The notes beneath the pieces are model-generated. The model searched no databases, had not been told where the DNA came from, and was given only the letters and a program-made list of their open reading frames with translations. This document shows positions 1-7,131 of a stretch of DNA of 15,565 nucleotides, piece by piece; positions within the stretch are counted from its first letter, which is position 1; each line of letters begins with the position of its first letter. The DNA comes from SZUA-186 sp041552135. Its GTDB lineage: Bacteria; Pseudomonadota; Gammaproteobacteria; UBA9214. The translations under genes were made by a program, and so were the position numbers. The stretch is taken from the NCBI GenBank assembly GCA_041552135.1, contig JBFELL010000057.1, positions 1 through 15,565 of the forward strand, given 5' to 3'.

Positions 1-459
1 CGAGCGGCCGAACAGGACGATGGACTCCGGCTTGATGCCACGATCCTCGACCAGATAATTCCAGGCCGCATCGACATCCCGGTAGGTACCCTGTTCGGTC
101 GTGGTGCCGCTGCTGAGCCCGTAACCGCGATAGTCGAAAATCAGCACATTCAGGCCAAGCTCGTGAAACAGGGCGATGGTATCCAGCCGGTGCGAGATAT
201 TGCCGGCATTGCCGTGACAGAAAAGCAGGGTGGCGCCTGCAGACGGGTGCGGCACAAACCAGCCGTGCAGGCGTTCACCGTCTTGCGTGGACAGGGTGAT
301 GTCCTCGTATTCGAGTGCAACGGTCTCGGGCGTGATTTCAATGGCACGTCCCGGCATATCGGGATAATAGATCAGCCGTGGCTGCATGAAGAACACCCAG
401 GCCGCCAGCACGGCATAGAGCAGTACAGCGGCGAGAAGTATGTAGATTATGTTGTTCAT
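1..459 (-). CDS. Membrane-anchored alpha/beta hydrolase, truncated by the window edge
   Basis: I translated this frame myself; it starts at the ATG whose complement is 457-459 and stays open for 153 codons to base 1. Residues 3-24 form one hydrophobic N-terminal helix (NNIIYILLAAVLLYAVLAAW), probably a membrane anchor. It is followed by the motif YYPD, then LFCHGNAGN near residue 80, the oxyanion-hole strand typical of alpha/beta hydrolases, and IFDYRGYGLS near 107. The last residues are LFGRS, the beginning of the GxSxG nucleophile elbow, so the catalytic Ser is the last codon in the window. The layout resembles the BEM46/ABHD13-type serine hydrolases, often annotated only as alpha/beta hydrolase; the substrate is unknown. 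The Asp and His of the triad would lie outside the window. The gene is divergent from the kinase gene. There is no strong Shine-Dalgarno sequence, only a GGA about 7 bases upstream. Confidence 0.88.
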   Translation of the reverse strand, partial: MNNIIYILLAAVLLYAVLAAWVFFMQPRLIYYPDMPGRAIEITPETVALEYEDITLSTQDGERLHGWFVPHPSAGATLLFCHGNAGNISHRLDTIALFHELGLNVLIFDYRGYGLSSGTTTEQGTYRDVDAAWNYLVEDRGIKPESIVLFGRS

Positions 460-524
460 CGCAAGTCCGGGGCATCCGGCGTCAGCTTGTACCGATGGCG
501 CTTTTCTGCTGCATGCGCCAAGGG

Positions 525-531
525 TATTCTA
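525..531. promoter_or_regulatory. Candidate overlapping divergent -10 elements between hydrolase and kinase
   Basis: The 78-base gap between the divergent genes contains TATTCT (525-530, plus strand), seven bases before the kinase ATG, and TAGAAT read on the minus strand (526-531), about 67 bases before the hydrolase ATG. Each is a partial match to TATAAT. The -35 regions are poor on both strands (TTTTCT at 502-507 for the plus strand). If the plus-strand element is used, transcription would begin at or next to the kinase ATG. Weak evidence, read by eye. Confidence 0.25.
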
Positions 532-537
532 GCCGGT

Positions 538-1290
538 ATGACGAAGCACAGGCACTCACACATACCGGTCATCAAGCACTTTGATATCAAGGCCGGGCGC
601 GTGCTGGCAGGCAAGTACGAAGTCATCCAGCGGCTTGGGCGCGGCTGGGAAGGCGAGGTGTTCCTCGTCAGGGAAGACCCCACGGATATCGAGCGCGCCG
701 TCAAGCTGTTCTATCCGCACCGCAACCCGAGGGACCGGGTCGCCAACTTCTATGCCCGCAAGCTGCACCGGCTTCGGCATTGCCCGATCGCCATCCAGTA
801 CCACACGCGCGACACCATCATCTACCGCAAGGTCCCGATCACGCTGCTGGTCTCCGATTTCGTTGAAGGCGAGCTGCTGTCGGACTTCCTGAAGCGCCAG
901 CCCGGCCGGCGCCTTACCGCCTTCCAGGCACTGCACCTGCTGCATGCGCTCGCCTCCGGTATCGAGTGCATCCACCAGATGAAGGACTACCACGGCGACC
1001 TGCACAGTGACAACATTATCGTGCAGCGTTACGGCCTTGGATTCGAATTGAAACTGCTGGATTTCTTTCACTGGGGTATGCCGCGCCCGGAGAATATACG
1101 CGACGATGTGATCAACCTGGTGAAGATCCTCCACGAGGCCGTCGGTGGTGCCCCGCGCTACCGGAACCAGCCAGCGGAGATCAAGGCCATCTGCTGCGGC
1201 CTGAAACACGGCCTGATCCTGAAGAAATTCCGCACCGCCGGCCAGCTGCGCGAATACCTGGAGAGCCTGCAATGGACCTCGCGTGCATGA
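538..1290 (+). CDS. Ser/Thr protein kinase-like protein with atypical catalytic motifs
   Basis: A 250-residue protein consisting almost wholly of one kinase fold. The glycine-rich loop is LGRGWEGEVF (33-42), and the ATP-binding Lys is in AVKLF (K56). The catalytic loop reads HGDLHSDNI (152-160) in place of the classical HRDLKxxN; this HGDLHxxN form is typical of atypical and aminoglycoside/lipopolysaccharide-kinase-like enzymes. The magnesium motif is LLDFF (D175), with Phe in place of the Gly of DFG. The C-lobe is short, and there is no transmembrane or sensor domain, so it is probably cytoplasmic. The frame stays open upstream to 163, but that part is antisense to the hydrolase, so I start at 538. 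No good Shine-Dalgarno is visible. The gene overlaps the PP2C gene by 19 bases, implying co-translation and a kinase/phosphatase pair. The substrate is unknown; it could phosphorylate protein or a small molecule. Confidence 0.85.
   Translation: MTKHRHSHIPVIKHFDIKAGRVLAGKYEVIQRLGRGWEGEVFLVREDPTDIERAVKLFYPHRNPRDRVANFYARKLHRLRHCPIAIQYHTRDTIIYRKVPITLLVSDFVEGELLSDFLKRQPGRRLTAFQALHLLHALASGIECIHQMKDYHGDLHSDNIIVQRYGLGFELKLLDFFHWGMPRPENIRDDVINLVKILHEAVGGAPRYRNQPAEIKAICCGLKHGLILKKFRTAGQLREYLESLQWTSRA
1260..1263 (+). promoter_or_regulatory. Shine-Dalgarno GGAG that favours the 1272 start of the phosphatase
   Basis: GGAG lies 8 bases before the ATG at 1272. The alternative ATG at 1287, which would give a 4-base ATGA overlap with the kinase stop, has no ribosome binding site at a usable distance. 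Confidence 0.5.
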
Positions 1291-2090
1291 AGCCGCAGCT
1301 CTACCTGGAAATGGACATGGTGGCCCCCAAGATCCTGCCGCTGGCCGGTGGCGAGGCCTGTGTTTTCACGCAACGGCGGCCGGGCCGCGAAACCGCCAAC
1401 GAGGATGCCGCCGCCATCATACCGGGCAACACGGATAGCGGCGTTATCGCCGTCGCCGACGGCCTGGGCGGCCTGCCGGCCGGCAACCTTGCCGCCGGGC
1501 TGGCACTGCAGCTCCTGAGCGAGCATGTCGAGCACCAGCACGGCGATGCCCAGCGTGAGGCAGTGCTGGACGGGCTGGAGCTGGCCAACAAGGCCATCCT
1601 GGCAAGCGGGCAGGGCAGTGCAACCACCATCGCCGTTGTCGGCATCGACGGCACCACGCTGCGCGCCTACCACGCCGGTGACGCCATGATCCTGATCACC
1701 GGCCAGCGCGGCCGCATCAAGTACCAGTCCATGGCCCATTCGCCGACCGGCTATGCCGAGGCATCCGGCATGCTGGACGAGGAATCGGCGATGTTCCACA
1801 AGGAGCGCCATCTGGTCTCCAACATGGTCGGCATGACGGACATGCGTATCGAGATGAGTCCGCCGGTCGAACTGGCCCCGCGCGACACGGTGGTGGTCGC
1901 CAGTGACGGACTGTTCGACAACCTGTACACCGGCGAAATCGTCGACATGGTGCGCACCGGTCCCCTGGCGGATGCCGGCACACGGCTGCTGGATCGCTGC
2001 CGCGAGCGTATGGCAGGCCCCGACAGTAACCACCCGCACAAGCCGGACGATGTGGCATTTGTCCTGTACCGGCGCAGCCGCCACCGGTGA
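1272..2090 (+). CDS. PP2C-family (PPM) serine/threonine protein phosphatase
   Basis: A 272-residue metal-dependent phosphatase with the PP2C motifs in order: NEDA (43-46), VADGLGG (61-67, metal-binding Asp), GSATT (115-119), HAGDA (134-138), SDGLFDNL (211-218) and PDDVAFV (258-264). The metal-ligand aspartates in the second, fifth and sixth motifs are all present, so it should be active. It has no signal peptide or transmembrane segment. It removes phosphate from Ser/Thr, presumably opposing the kinase encoded just upstream, whose gene it overlaps. The start at 1272 is chosen because of the GGAG at 1260-1263; starting at 1287 would remove only five residues. Similar pairs occur in bacterial signalling and type VI secretion clusters, but no secretion genes are visible here. 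Confidence 0.9.
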   Translation: MDLACMKPQLYLEMDMVAPKILPLAGGEACVFTQRRPGRETANEDAAAIIPGNTDSGVIAVADGLGGLPAGNLAAGLALQLLSEHVEHQHGDAQREAVLDGLELANKAILASGQGSATTIAVVGIDGTTLRAYHAGDAMILITGQRGRIKYQSMAHSPTGYAEASGMLDEESAMFHKERHLVSNMVGMTDMRIEMSPPVELAPRDTVVVASDGLFDNLYTGEIVDMVRTGPLADAGTRLLDRCRERMAGPDSNHPHKPDDVAFVLYRRSRHR

Positions 2091-2156
2091 CAGAGGCAGG
2101 CATGTCCGGCTAGAGCGGCGCGTGGTTGCGTGCGAACGCCGCATCCCGGTCCATCA

Positions 2157-2173
2157 TGATGCAGCCGGCATCA
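2157..2173. promoter_or_regulatory. 17-base palindrome upstream of the permease operon, possible operator
   Basis: TGATGC and GCATCA are perfect inverted 6-base arms around a 5-base spacer (AGCCG). The site lies in the 155-base gap between the phosphatase and permease genes, about 60 bases upstream of the TATAAT at 2234. The size and spacing suit a dimeric regulator, but no regulator is identified. It could also arise by chance. Confidence 0.35.
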
Positions 2174-2233
2174 CAGGATATGAGTGACTGGCAACAGTCT
2201 CCACAAGGCTCTGCAGGCCGGTGAGAGTGTGAA

Positions 2234-2239
2234 TATAAT
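2234..2239 (+). promoter_or_regulatory. Consensus -10 box (TATAAT), possible leaderless start of the permease operon
   Basis: A perfect TATAAT ends six bases before the ATG of the first permease gene (2246). The -35 position (ctgcag at 2211-2216, 17-base spacing) is a poor match. Starting about 7 bases past the -10 box would place the 5' end on the ATG itself, and no Shine-Dalgarno is seen at normal spacing. The N-terminus starting here fits the family, so the start codon looks right. Confidence 0.4.
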
Positions 2240-2245
2240 CGCCCT

Positions 2246-3171
<926 letters not shown>

Positions 3172-3175
<4 letters not shown>

Positions 3176-3987
3176 CCCGGGGCTGGCTGCCGGCCGGTAT
3201 CCTGCTGGGCTGGGCGCTGCTGGCGCTGGGGGTTCAGTTCCTGTCGCTGTCGCCCAACCAGATCCGGCTGGAGCAGATCCTGGTGCCACCGGGCAGCGAG
3301 GCCCTGCTGGGCTTTGACGACCTCGGACGAAAAATCGGCGATCGCCTGCTGTTCGGTGCCCGCACCTCGTTCCTGGTGGCCGCCTGGGTGGTCTGCCTGT
3401 CGGCAATACTCGGCACCCTGATCGGTACCTTCAGTGCCTGGCGCGGCGGCTGGTGGGACCGGCTGCTGGTCCAGCTGATCGACATCTTCCTGGCCTTTCC
3501 CGGCATCCTGCTGGCCATCGCGCTCGCCGGCCTGCTGGGGCCCGGCATCGACAACGTGGTCATTGCACTGACCGTGGTCGGCTGGGTAGGCTATGCGCGC
3601 CTGTCACGCGCACAGGTGCTGTCACTCAAACACCGGGAGCATGTCATGGCCGCAGAGGCACTTGGCAGCAGGAAACACGTCATCATGCTCAGGCACCTGT
3701 TGCCGCTGATGGCCGCGCCACTCATCATCGAGGCCACCTTCGGGGTGGCGGCCGTGGTGATTGCCGAGGCGGGCCTGTCCTTCCTCGGTCTCGGCGTGCA
3801 GCCACCGGCGGCCTCCTGGGGCGCCATGATCCGCGACGGCACGCGCTACCTGCTGGTCGCACCGCACATGGTGCTGGCACCGGGGCTGGCCATCTTTATC
3901 GTGGTGCTGTCGGTCAACCTGCTGGGTGATCGCCTGCGCGACCGGCTGGATACCCGGAGCCTGTCCGGGCGAAGGGCCGCGGCATGA
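3172..3987 (+). CDS. ABC transporter permease, Dpp/Opp family (DppC-like)
   Basis: A 271-residue partner permease. It has an N-terminal transmembrane helix (8-25) and then LGFDDLGRKIGDRLLFGART (46-65), corresponding to the DppC/OppC segment usually written D.LGRD..SRL..GAR. The EAA loop lies around 157-177 and includes EALGSRKHVIMLRHLLP. It is followed by AEAGLSFLGLGVQPP (198-212) and ASWGAMI (214-220), family hallmarks, and ends in LLGDRLRDRLDTR. It is slightly shorter than many DppC proteins because the N-terminal cytoplasmic tail is missing. It overlaps both neighbours by four bases (ATGA), which supports one operon with nagZ. The ATPases and the solute-binding protein are not in the window, so the permease pair must borrow them or they lie elsewhere. 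Confidence 0.93.
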
Positions 3988-5033
3988 CGCTCGGACCACT
4001 GATGCTCGATATCGAGGGCTGCGAACTGAACGCGGAGGACCGCGAACTGATTGCGCACCCGGCGGTAGGTGGCGTCATTCTCTTCACGCGCAACTATGAC
4101 TGCCCGGAACAGCTCACGCAGCTCATCGAAAGCATCCATGCCCTGCGCGAACCGCGCGTGCTGGTTGCCGTCGACCAGGAGGGTGGCCGGGTGCAGCGGT
4201 TCCGCGACGGCTTCACGCGTCTGCCGCCGCTGGCGTGCCTGGGCGTGATGTATGACAAGGACAGGAAGCGGGCACTTAACCTGGCGCAGACCGCTGGCTG
4301 GCTGATGGCATCCGAGCTGCGTGCCGTCGGTGTGGATATCAGCTTCGCACCGGTGCTTGACCTGGATTACGGCGTGTCGACCATCATTGGCGACCGTGCC
4401 CTGCACAGCCGGCCCGAGGCGGTGGCGGAGCTGGCGCATGCCTACCAGCGCGGCATGCAGGATGCCGGCATGGCGGCAACCGGCAAGCATTTCCCCGGGC
4501 ACGGCGCGGTGGCTGCCGATTCGCATGTCGCCCTGCCGGTCGATGAGCGTCGCTACGAGGACATCGCGCAGTGGGACCTGGTGCCGTTCGAGCGCATGGT
4601 CCATTACGGCCTCGCTGCAGTGATGATGGCGCACGTGGTGTATTCCGCAGTCGACCGTGAGCCGGCCGGCTTTTCCGGTTTCTGGGTGCGGGCGGTGCTG
4701 CGCGACACGCTTGGATTCCAGGGGCTCGTGTTCAGTGACGATCTCAGCATGGAAGGCGCGGCCTGTGCCGGCGATCATGTGGCCCGGGCGCAAGCCGCAC
4801 TCGGGGCCGGCTGTGATATGGTGCTGGTCTGCAACGACCGGGACAATGCCGCGCGCGTCGCCGAGTCATTCGTGGAGTATGCCAACCCGGTGCTCATGAC
4901 GCGCCTGATGCGCCTGCACGGCCGCAAGGCGCCGGGCATGGCCGGGCTGCACGCCAGTCCGCGCTGGCAACAGGCCGTTGCCGCCGTGCGGGGTTGTGAG
5001 GAAAACCCGGAACTGGAGCTGGACCTTGAGTAA
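3984..5033 (+). CDS. nagZ: Beta-N-acetylhexosaminidase NagZ (glycoside hydrolase family 3)
   Basis: A 349-residue cytoplasmic enzyme that removes GlcNAc from GlcNAc-anhydroMurNAc(-peptide) during peptidoglycan recycling. Visible motifs are VAVDQEGGRVQRF (61-73), GKHFPGHG (167-174) with the downstream DSH (179-181) that supplies the family's mobile His general acid/base, and FSDDLSMEGA (250-259), which carries the Asp nucleophile. Length matches the family, and there is no signal peptide. The ATG overlaps the permease stop (ATGA) and is preceded by GAAGGG with 7-base spacing. The link to a peptide-type permease pair suggests uptake or recycling of murein fragments. In organisms with AmpR/AmpC, the NagZ product influences beta-lactamase induction; nothing of that system is seen here. 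Confidence 0.96.
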   Translation: MTLGPLMLDIEGCELNAEDRELIAHPAVGGVILFTRNYDCPEQLTQLIESIHALREPRVLVAVDQEGGRVQRFRDGFTRLPPLACLGVMYDKDRKRALNLAQTAGWLMASELRAVGVDISFAPVLDLDYGVSTIIGDRALHSRPEAVAELAHAYQRGMQDAGMAATGKHFPGHGAVAADSHVALPVDERRYEDIAQWDLVPFERMVHYGLAAVMMAHVVYSAVDREPAGFSGFWVRAVLRDTLGFQGLVFSDDLSMEGAACAGDHVARAQAALGAGCDMVLVCNDRDNAARVAESFVEYANPVLMTRLMRLHGRKAPGMAGLHASPRWQQAVAAVRGCEENPELELDLE

Positions 5034-5062
5034 AGAGCTTGCACGCCAGCCGGCGGGCCTGC

Positions 5063-5066
5063 GGAG
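5063..5066 (+). promoter_or_regulatory. Shine-Dalgarno GGAG that sets the hpt start
   Basis: GGAG is followed by 8 bases and then the ATG at 5075. It rules in favour of 5075 over the in-frame TTG at 5039, which would add 12 residues unlike the family. Confidence 0.65.
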
Positions 5067-5074
5067 AATACCCG

Positions 5075-5638
5075 ATGGAAGCTGAACACAACCGGATCCA
5101 GGCGTTGCGGGACAACGCCGTCATGCTTTACAGCCCGGAGGACATTCATGCCGCGCTGGACCGCATGGCGGCCGGGATCGAGGTCGCGGTCGCCGGTACG
5201 GTTCCGGTCGTGCTCGTGGTCCTTACCGGCGGCATCATCCCGGCCGGGCATATCCTGACGCGGCTGGCGTTTCCGCTGGAAATCGATTACCTGCACGCGA
5301 CCCGCTACCGCGGCAACACGACCGGTGAGCCGGATGTCCGCTGGGAGTGCGAGTCACGCATCCCGCTGGAGGGACGAACGGTGCTGGTCATCGACGATAT
5401 ACTGGACGAGGGCAATACCCTGCAAACGGTCACGGACTACTGCCGGCGCAGCGGTGCCAGCCGGATATGCACTGCCGTGCTGATCGAAAAGCATCACGAT
5501 CGCCGGCTGCCGGGTATCAAGGCGGATGTCGTCGGCCTGGGTGTGGAGGACAGGTATGTCTTCGGCTTTGGCATGGATTACCGGGGCTACCTGCGAAATC
5601 TCAACGGCATCTATGCACTCGGATCCGGGCAGGAATAG
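5075..5638 (+). CDS. hpt: Hypoxanthine-guanine phosphoribosyltransferase
   Basis: A 187-residue type I phosphoribosyltransferase that joins hypoxanthine or guanine to PRPP, giving IMP or GMP. The PRPP-binding loop is VLVIDDILDEGNT (103-115). LTGGIIPAGHIL (50-61) is the first phosphate/pyrophosphate loop region. LIEKHHDR (136-143) supplies the Lys that contacts the purine O6. DRYVFGFGMDYRGYLRNL (159-176) matches the purine-binding C-terminal segment. The gene starts 41 bases after nagZ and is followed after 61 bases by the methylthio-nucleoside phosphorylase. That neighbour would yield hypoxanthine if it is inosine-specific, making Hpt its natural next step. GGAG at 5063-5066 supports the start. 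I am confident of the family; base preference between hypoxanthine and guanine is inferred. Confidence 0.92.
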   Translation: MEAEHNRIQALRDNAVMLYSPEDIHAALDRMAAGIEVAVAGTVPVVLVVLTGGIIPAGHILTRLAFPLEIDYLHATRYRGNTTGEPDVRWECESRIPLEGRTVLVIDDILDEGNTLQTVTDYCRRSGASRICTAVLIEKHHDRRLPGIKADVVGLGVEDRYVFGFGMDYRGYLRNLNGIYALGSGQE

Positions 5639-5664
5639 CCGGCCCGGACCGATGGCCGCAGCCG

Positions 5665-5682
5665 CAACAAACACAAACAACA
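5665..5682 (+). promoter_or_regulatory. C/A-only leader tract before the phosphorylase ribosome binding site
   Basis: In the 61-base gap between hpt and the phosphorylase gene, 18 consecutive bases are only C or A, ending 8 bases before the GGAG at 5691. Such tracts are unstructured, can enhance translation, and can bind Hfq-type regulators; AACAACAG at 5676-5683 matches 7 of 8 positions of the AAnAAnAA Hfq/Crc motif known from Pseudomonas. Function is inferred. Confidence 0.3.
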
Positions 5683-5699
5683 GCCAACCTGGAGATCAC

Positions 5700-6440
5700 A
5701 TGGTCGATCTTGCAATCATCGGCGGGACCGGACTGACGTCACTCAAGAACCTGGAGATTGTGCGCCGCGAGGTCGTGCACACCCCGCACGGGGAGCCTTC
5801 CGGTGCCCTGACGTTCGGCAACCTGAGCGGCACGGAAGTCGTCTTCCTGGCCCGCCACGGCTATGGCCACACCATACCGCCGCACATGGTGAACTACCGG
5901 GCCAACATGTGGGCGCTGAAGTATGCCGGTGTCACGCGTGTCATTTCCATCTGCTCGGTCGGCGGTATCCGCAGCGACATCGGCCCGGCCGCCCTGGTCA
6001 TTCCCGACCAGATCATTGATTACACCTGGTCACGCAAGCACACCTACTACGAGAAAGACCTCACCCATGTCACCCATATCGATTTCACCGAACCGTATTG
6101 CGAGGAGATGCGCCAGGCCCTGATCGCCGGTGCGAACCACGCCGGCATCGATGTGATTGTCGGGGCGACCTACGGGGCTACCCAGGGGCCACGGCTGGAG
6201 AGTGCGGCCGAGATCAATCGCATGGAGCGCGACGGTTGTGACATTGTCGGCATGACCGGCATGCCGGAAGTCGCGCTGGCACGCGAGATCGACCTTTGCT
6301 ATGCGGCCTGCGCGGTGTGCGCCAATCGCGCCGCCGGGCGGGGCGAGGGCGCCATCGACATGGATCAAGTCGAGTCCACCCTGCACAGCTCCATGGCGCA
6401 GGTGCGCAACCTGCTCGAGCGCACCATCAATCCGGTCTGA
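5700..6440 (+). CDS. S-methyl-5'-thioinosine (or thioadenosine) phosphorylase, MTAP/PNP family
   Basis: A 246-residue purine nucleoside phosphorylase of the MTAP branch. It splits a methylthio-purine nucleoside with phosphate into the free base and 5-methylthioribose-1-phosphate. Motifs: IIGGTGL (6-12), ARHG (51-54, phosphate region), YGATQGPRLES (158-168), GMTGMPEVALARE (184-196). At the position where adenosine-specific MTAPs carry an Asp-containing segment (ATDYDxW in the human enzyme), this protein has CANRAAG (207-213). As I recall, the Pseudomonas methylthioinosine phosphorylase has a similar ANWAAG. I therefore favour methylthioinosine as substrate, with hypoxanthine as product for the adjacent Hpt; a separate MTA deaminase would be required. 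GGAG at 5691-5694 fixes the ATG. The gene ends one base from the converging csiV-like gene. Confidence 0.88.
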   Translation: MVDLAIIGGTGLTSLKNLEIVRREVVHTPHGEPSGALTFGNLSGTEVVFLARHGYGHTIPPHMVNYRANMWALKYAGVTRVISICSVGGIRSDIGPAALVIPDQIIDYTWSRKHTYYEKDLTHVTHIDFTEPYCEEMRQALIAGANHAGIDVIVGATYGATQGPRLESAAEINRMERDGCDIVGMTGMPEVALAREIDLCYAACAVCANRAAGRGEGAIDMDQVESTLHSSMAQVRNLLERTINPV

Positions 6441-6441
6441 T

Positions 6442-7131
6442 TCAGTACGGCGCCTGCCGGACGCGGTGACCGGGGACGGGAACGGGTGTTTCCGCCGCAG
6501 GGCCGGCGATCTCGCCATTGCCTGGATCTTGCGCGAGCGGTGCCGTTTCACTGGCCGGTGTTGCAGGTTCCGGCGGCACATAGGGGTTCACTTCGGCGAT
6601 AACCCCGAACATGGGATGGTCGAAATAGTGCCGTTCACCGCTGCGCAGGCGTCGTTTTTCATCGAGGGAGTAGGTGGACTGCAGTACCAGGTCGACATTG
6701 AGGTGCAGGAAACGCTCGCGCACCAGCGTGACTGTGCCATCGAGTTCATCTCCCGTCGCATTGACCGGGAAGGGGGCGGCCTGCGCACGATCGCGAGCCG
6801 TTTGCCTCCAGGCCTTGTGCGCAACGACACGGTAGGCACCGGAACGGTTCAGCGAATCGGCGATGCGCTGCATCCGGTAGCCCGATTCCGGCAAATCAGT
6901 CGGCGTGTCCTCCGCACGGAAGTGTCCGGCAGGATCAGCCGGTGCATCGCCGGCATGCGGCCATTGCTCGCCGTCGGTCTGGCCGGACAGGTTGCGAAAC
7001 ACAATGATCTCGACATCGTACTGTGCCGGTGTCTCGCCAGTGCTGGCAGACTGCGTGCCGGCTGAAGTAACCAGCAGTGCCAGCATCAGCAGGCCGCTCG
7101 TCAGGCGGCATGAAAAACCTTTCTCAGGCAT
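6442..7131 (-). CDS. CsiV-family periplasmic protein (peptidoglycan-binding family)
   Basis: A 229-residue protein with an N-terminal signal peptide (basic start, hydrophobic 13-22, likely cleavage around 25-30). The conserved core begins with YDVEIIVFRN (38-47), includes LDGTVTLVRERFLHLNVDL (130-148), and ends RRLRSGERHYFDHPMFGVI (160-178), all hallmarks of the CsiV family (PF10972). In Vibrio cholerae, CsiV binds peptidoglycan and supports PBP1A activity through LpoA. A Pro/Ala-rich low-complexity tail (184-229) follows; I do not recall it as part of the core domain. The start lies inside the end of mfd (8-base overlap), so the two are probably cotranscribed. The same position next to mfd is seen in other gammaproteobacteria. 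Function in this organism is inferred from the family. Confidence 0.85.
   Translation of the reverse strand: MPEKGFSCRLTSGLLMLALLVTSAGTQSASTGETPAQYDVEIIVFRNLSGQTDGEQWPHAGDAPADPAGHFRAEDTPTDLPESGYRMQRIADSLNRSGAYRVVAHKAWRQTARDRAQAAPFPVNATGDELDGTVTLVRERFLHLNVDLVLQSTYSLDEKRRLRSGERHYFDHPMFGVIAEVNPYVPPEPATPASETAPLAQDPGNGEIAGPAAETPVPVPGHRVRQAPY

Noticed and set aside
163..537. In-frame upstream extension of the kinase gene (125 more codons)
   Set aside because: It lies antisense to the alpha/beta hydrolase, which shows clear family motifs, and the extension has no kinase-like or domain-like content.
556..1272. 238-codon minus-strand frame opposite the kinase gene
   Set aside because: It is a shadow of the kinase frame with no recognisable domain.
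1287..1290. ATGA overlap as the start of the phosphatase
   Set aside because: It is attractive as a coupling site but lacks a Shine-Dalgarno sequence; the ATG at 1272 has GGAG at the right distance. It remains possible.
2115..2142. GCGGCG/CGCCGC hairpin after the phosphatase gene as a terminator
   Set aside because: The 6-base stem has a 16-base loop and no T-run on either side.
3846..4793. 315-codon minus-strand frame opposite nagZ
   Set aside because: It is antisense to NagZ, which has all catalytic motifs; there is no independent start signal or domain.
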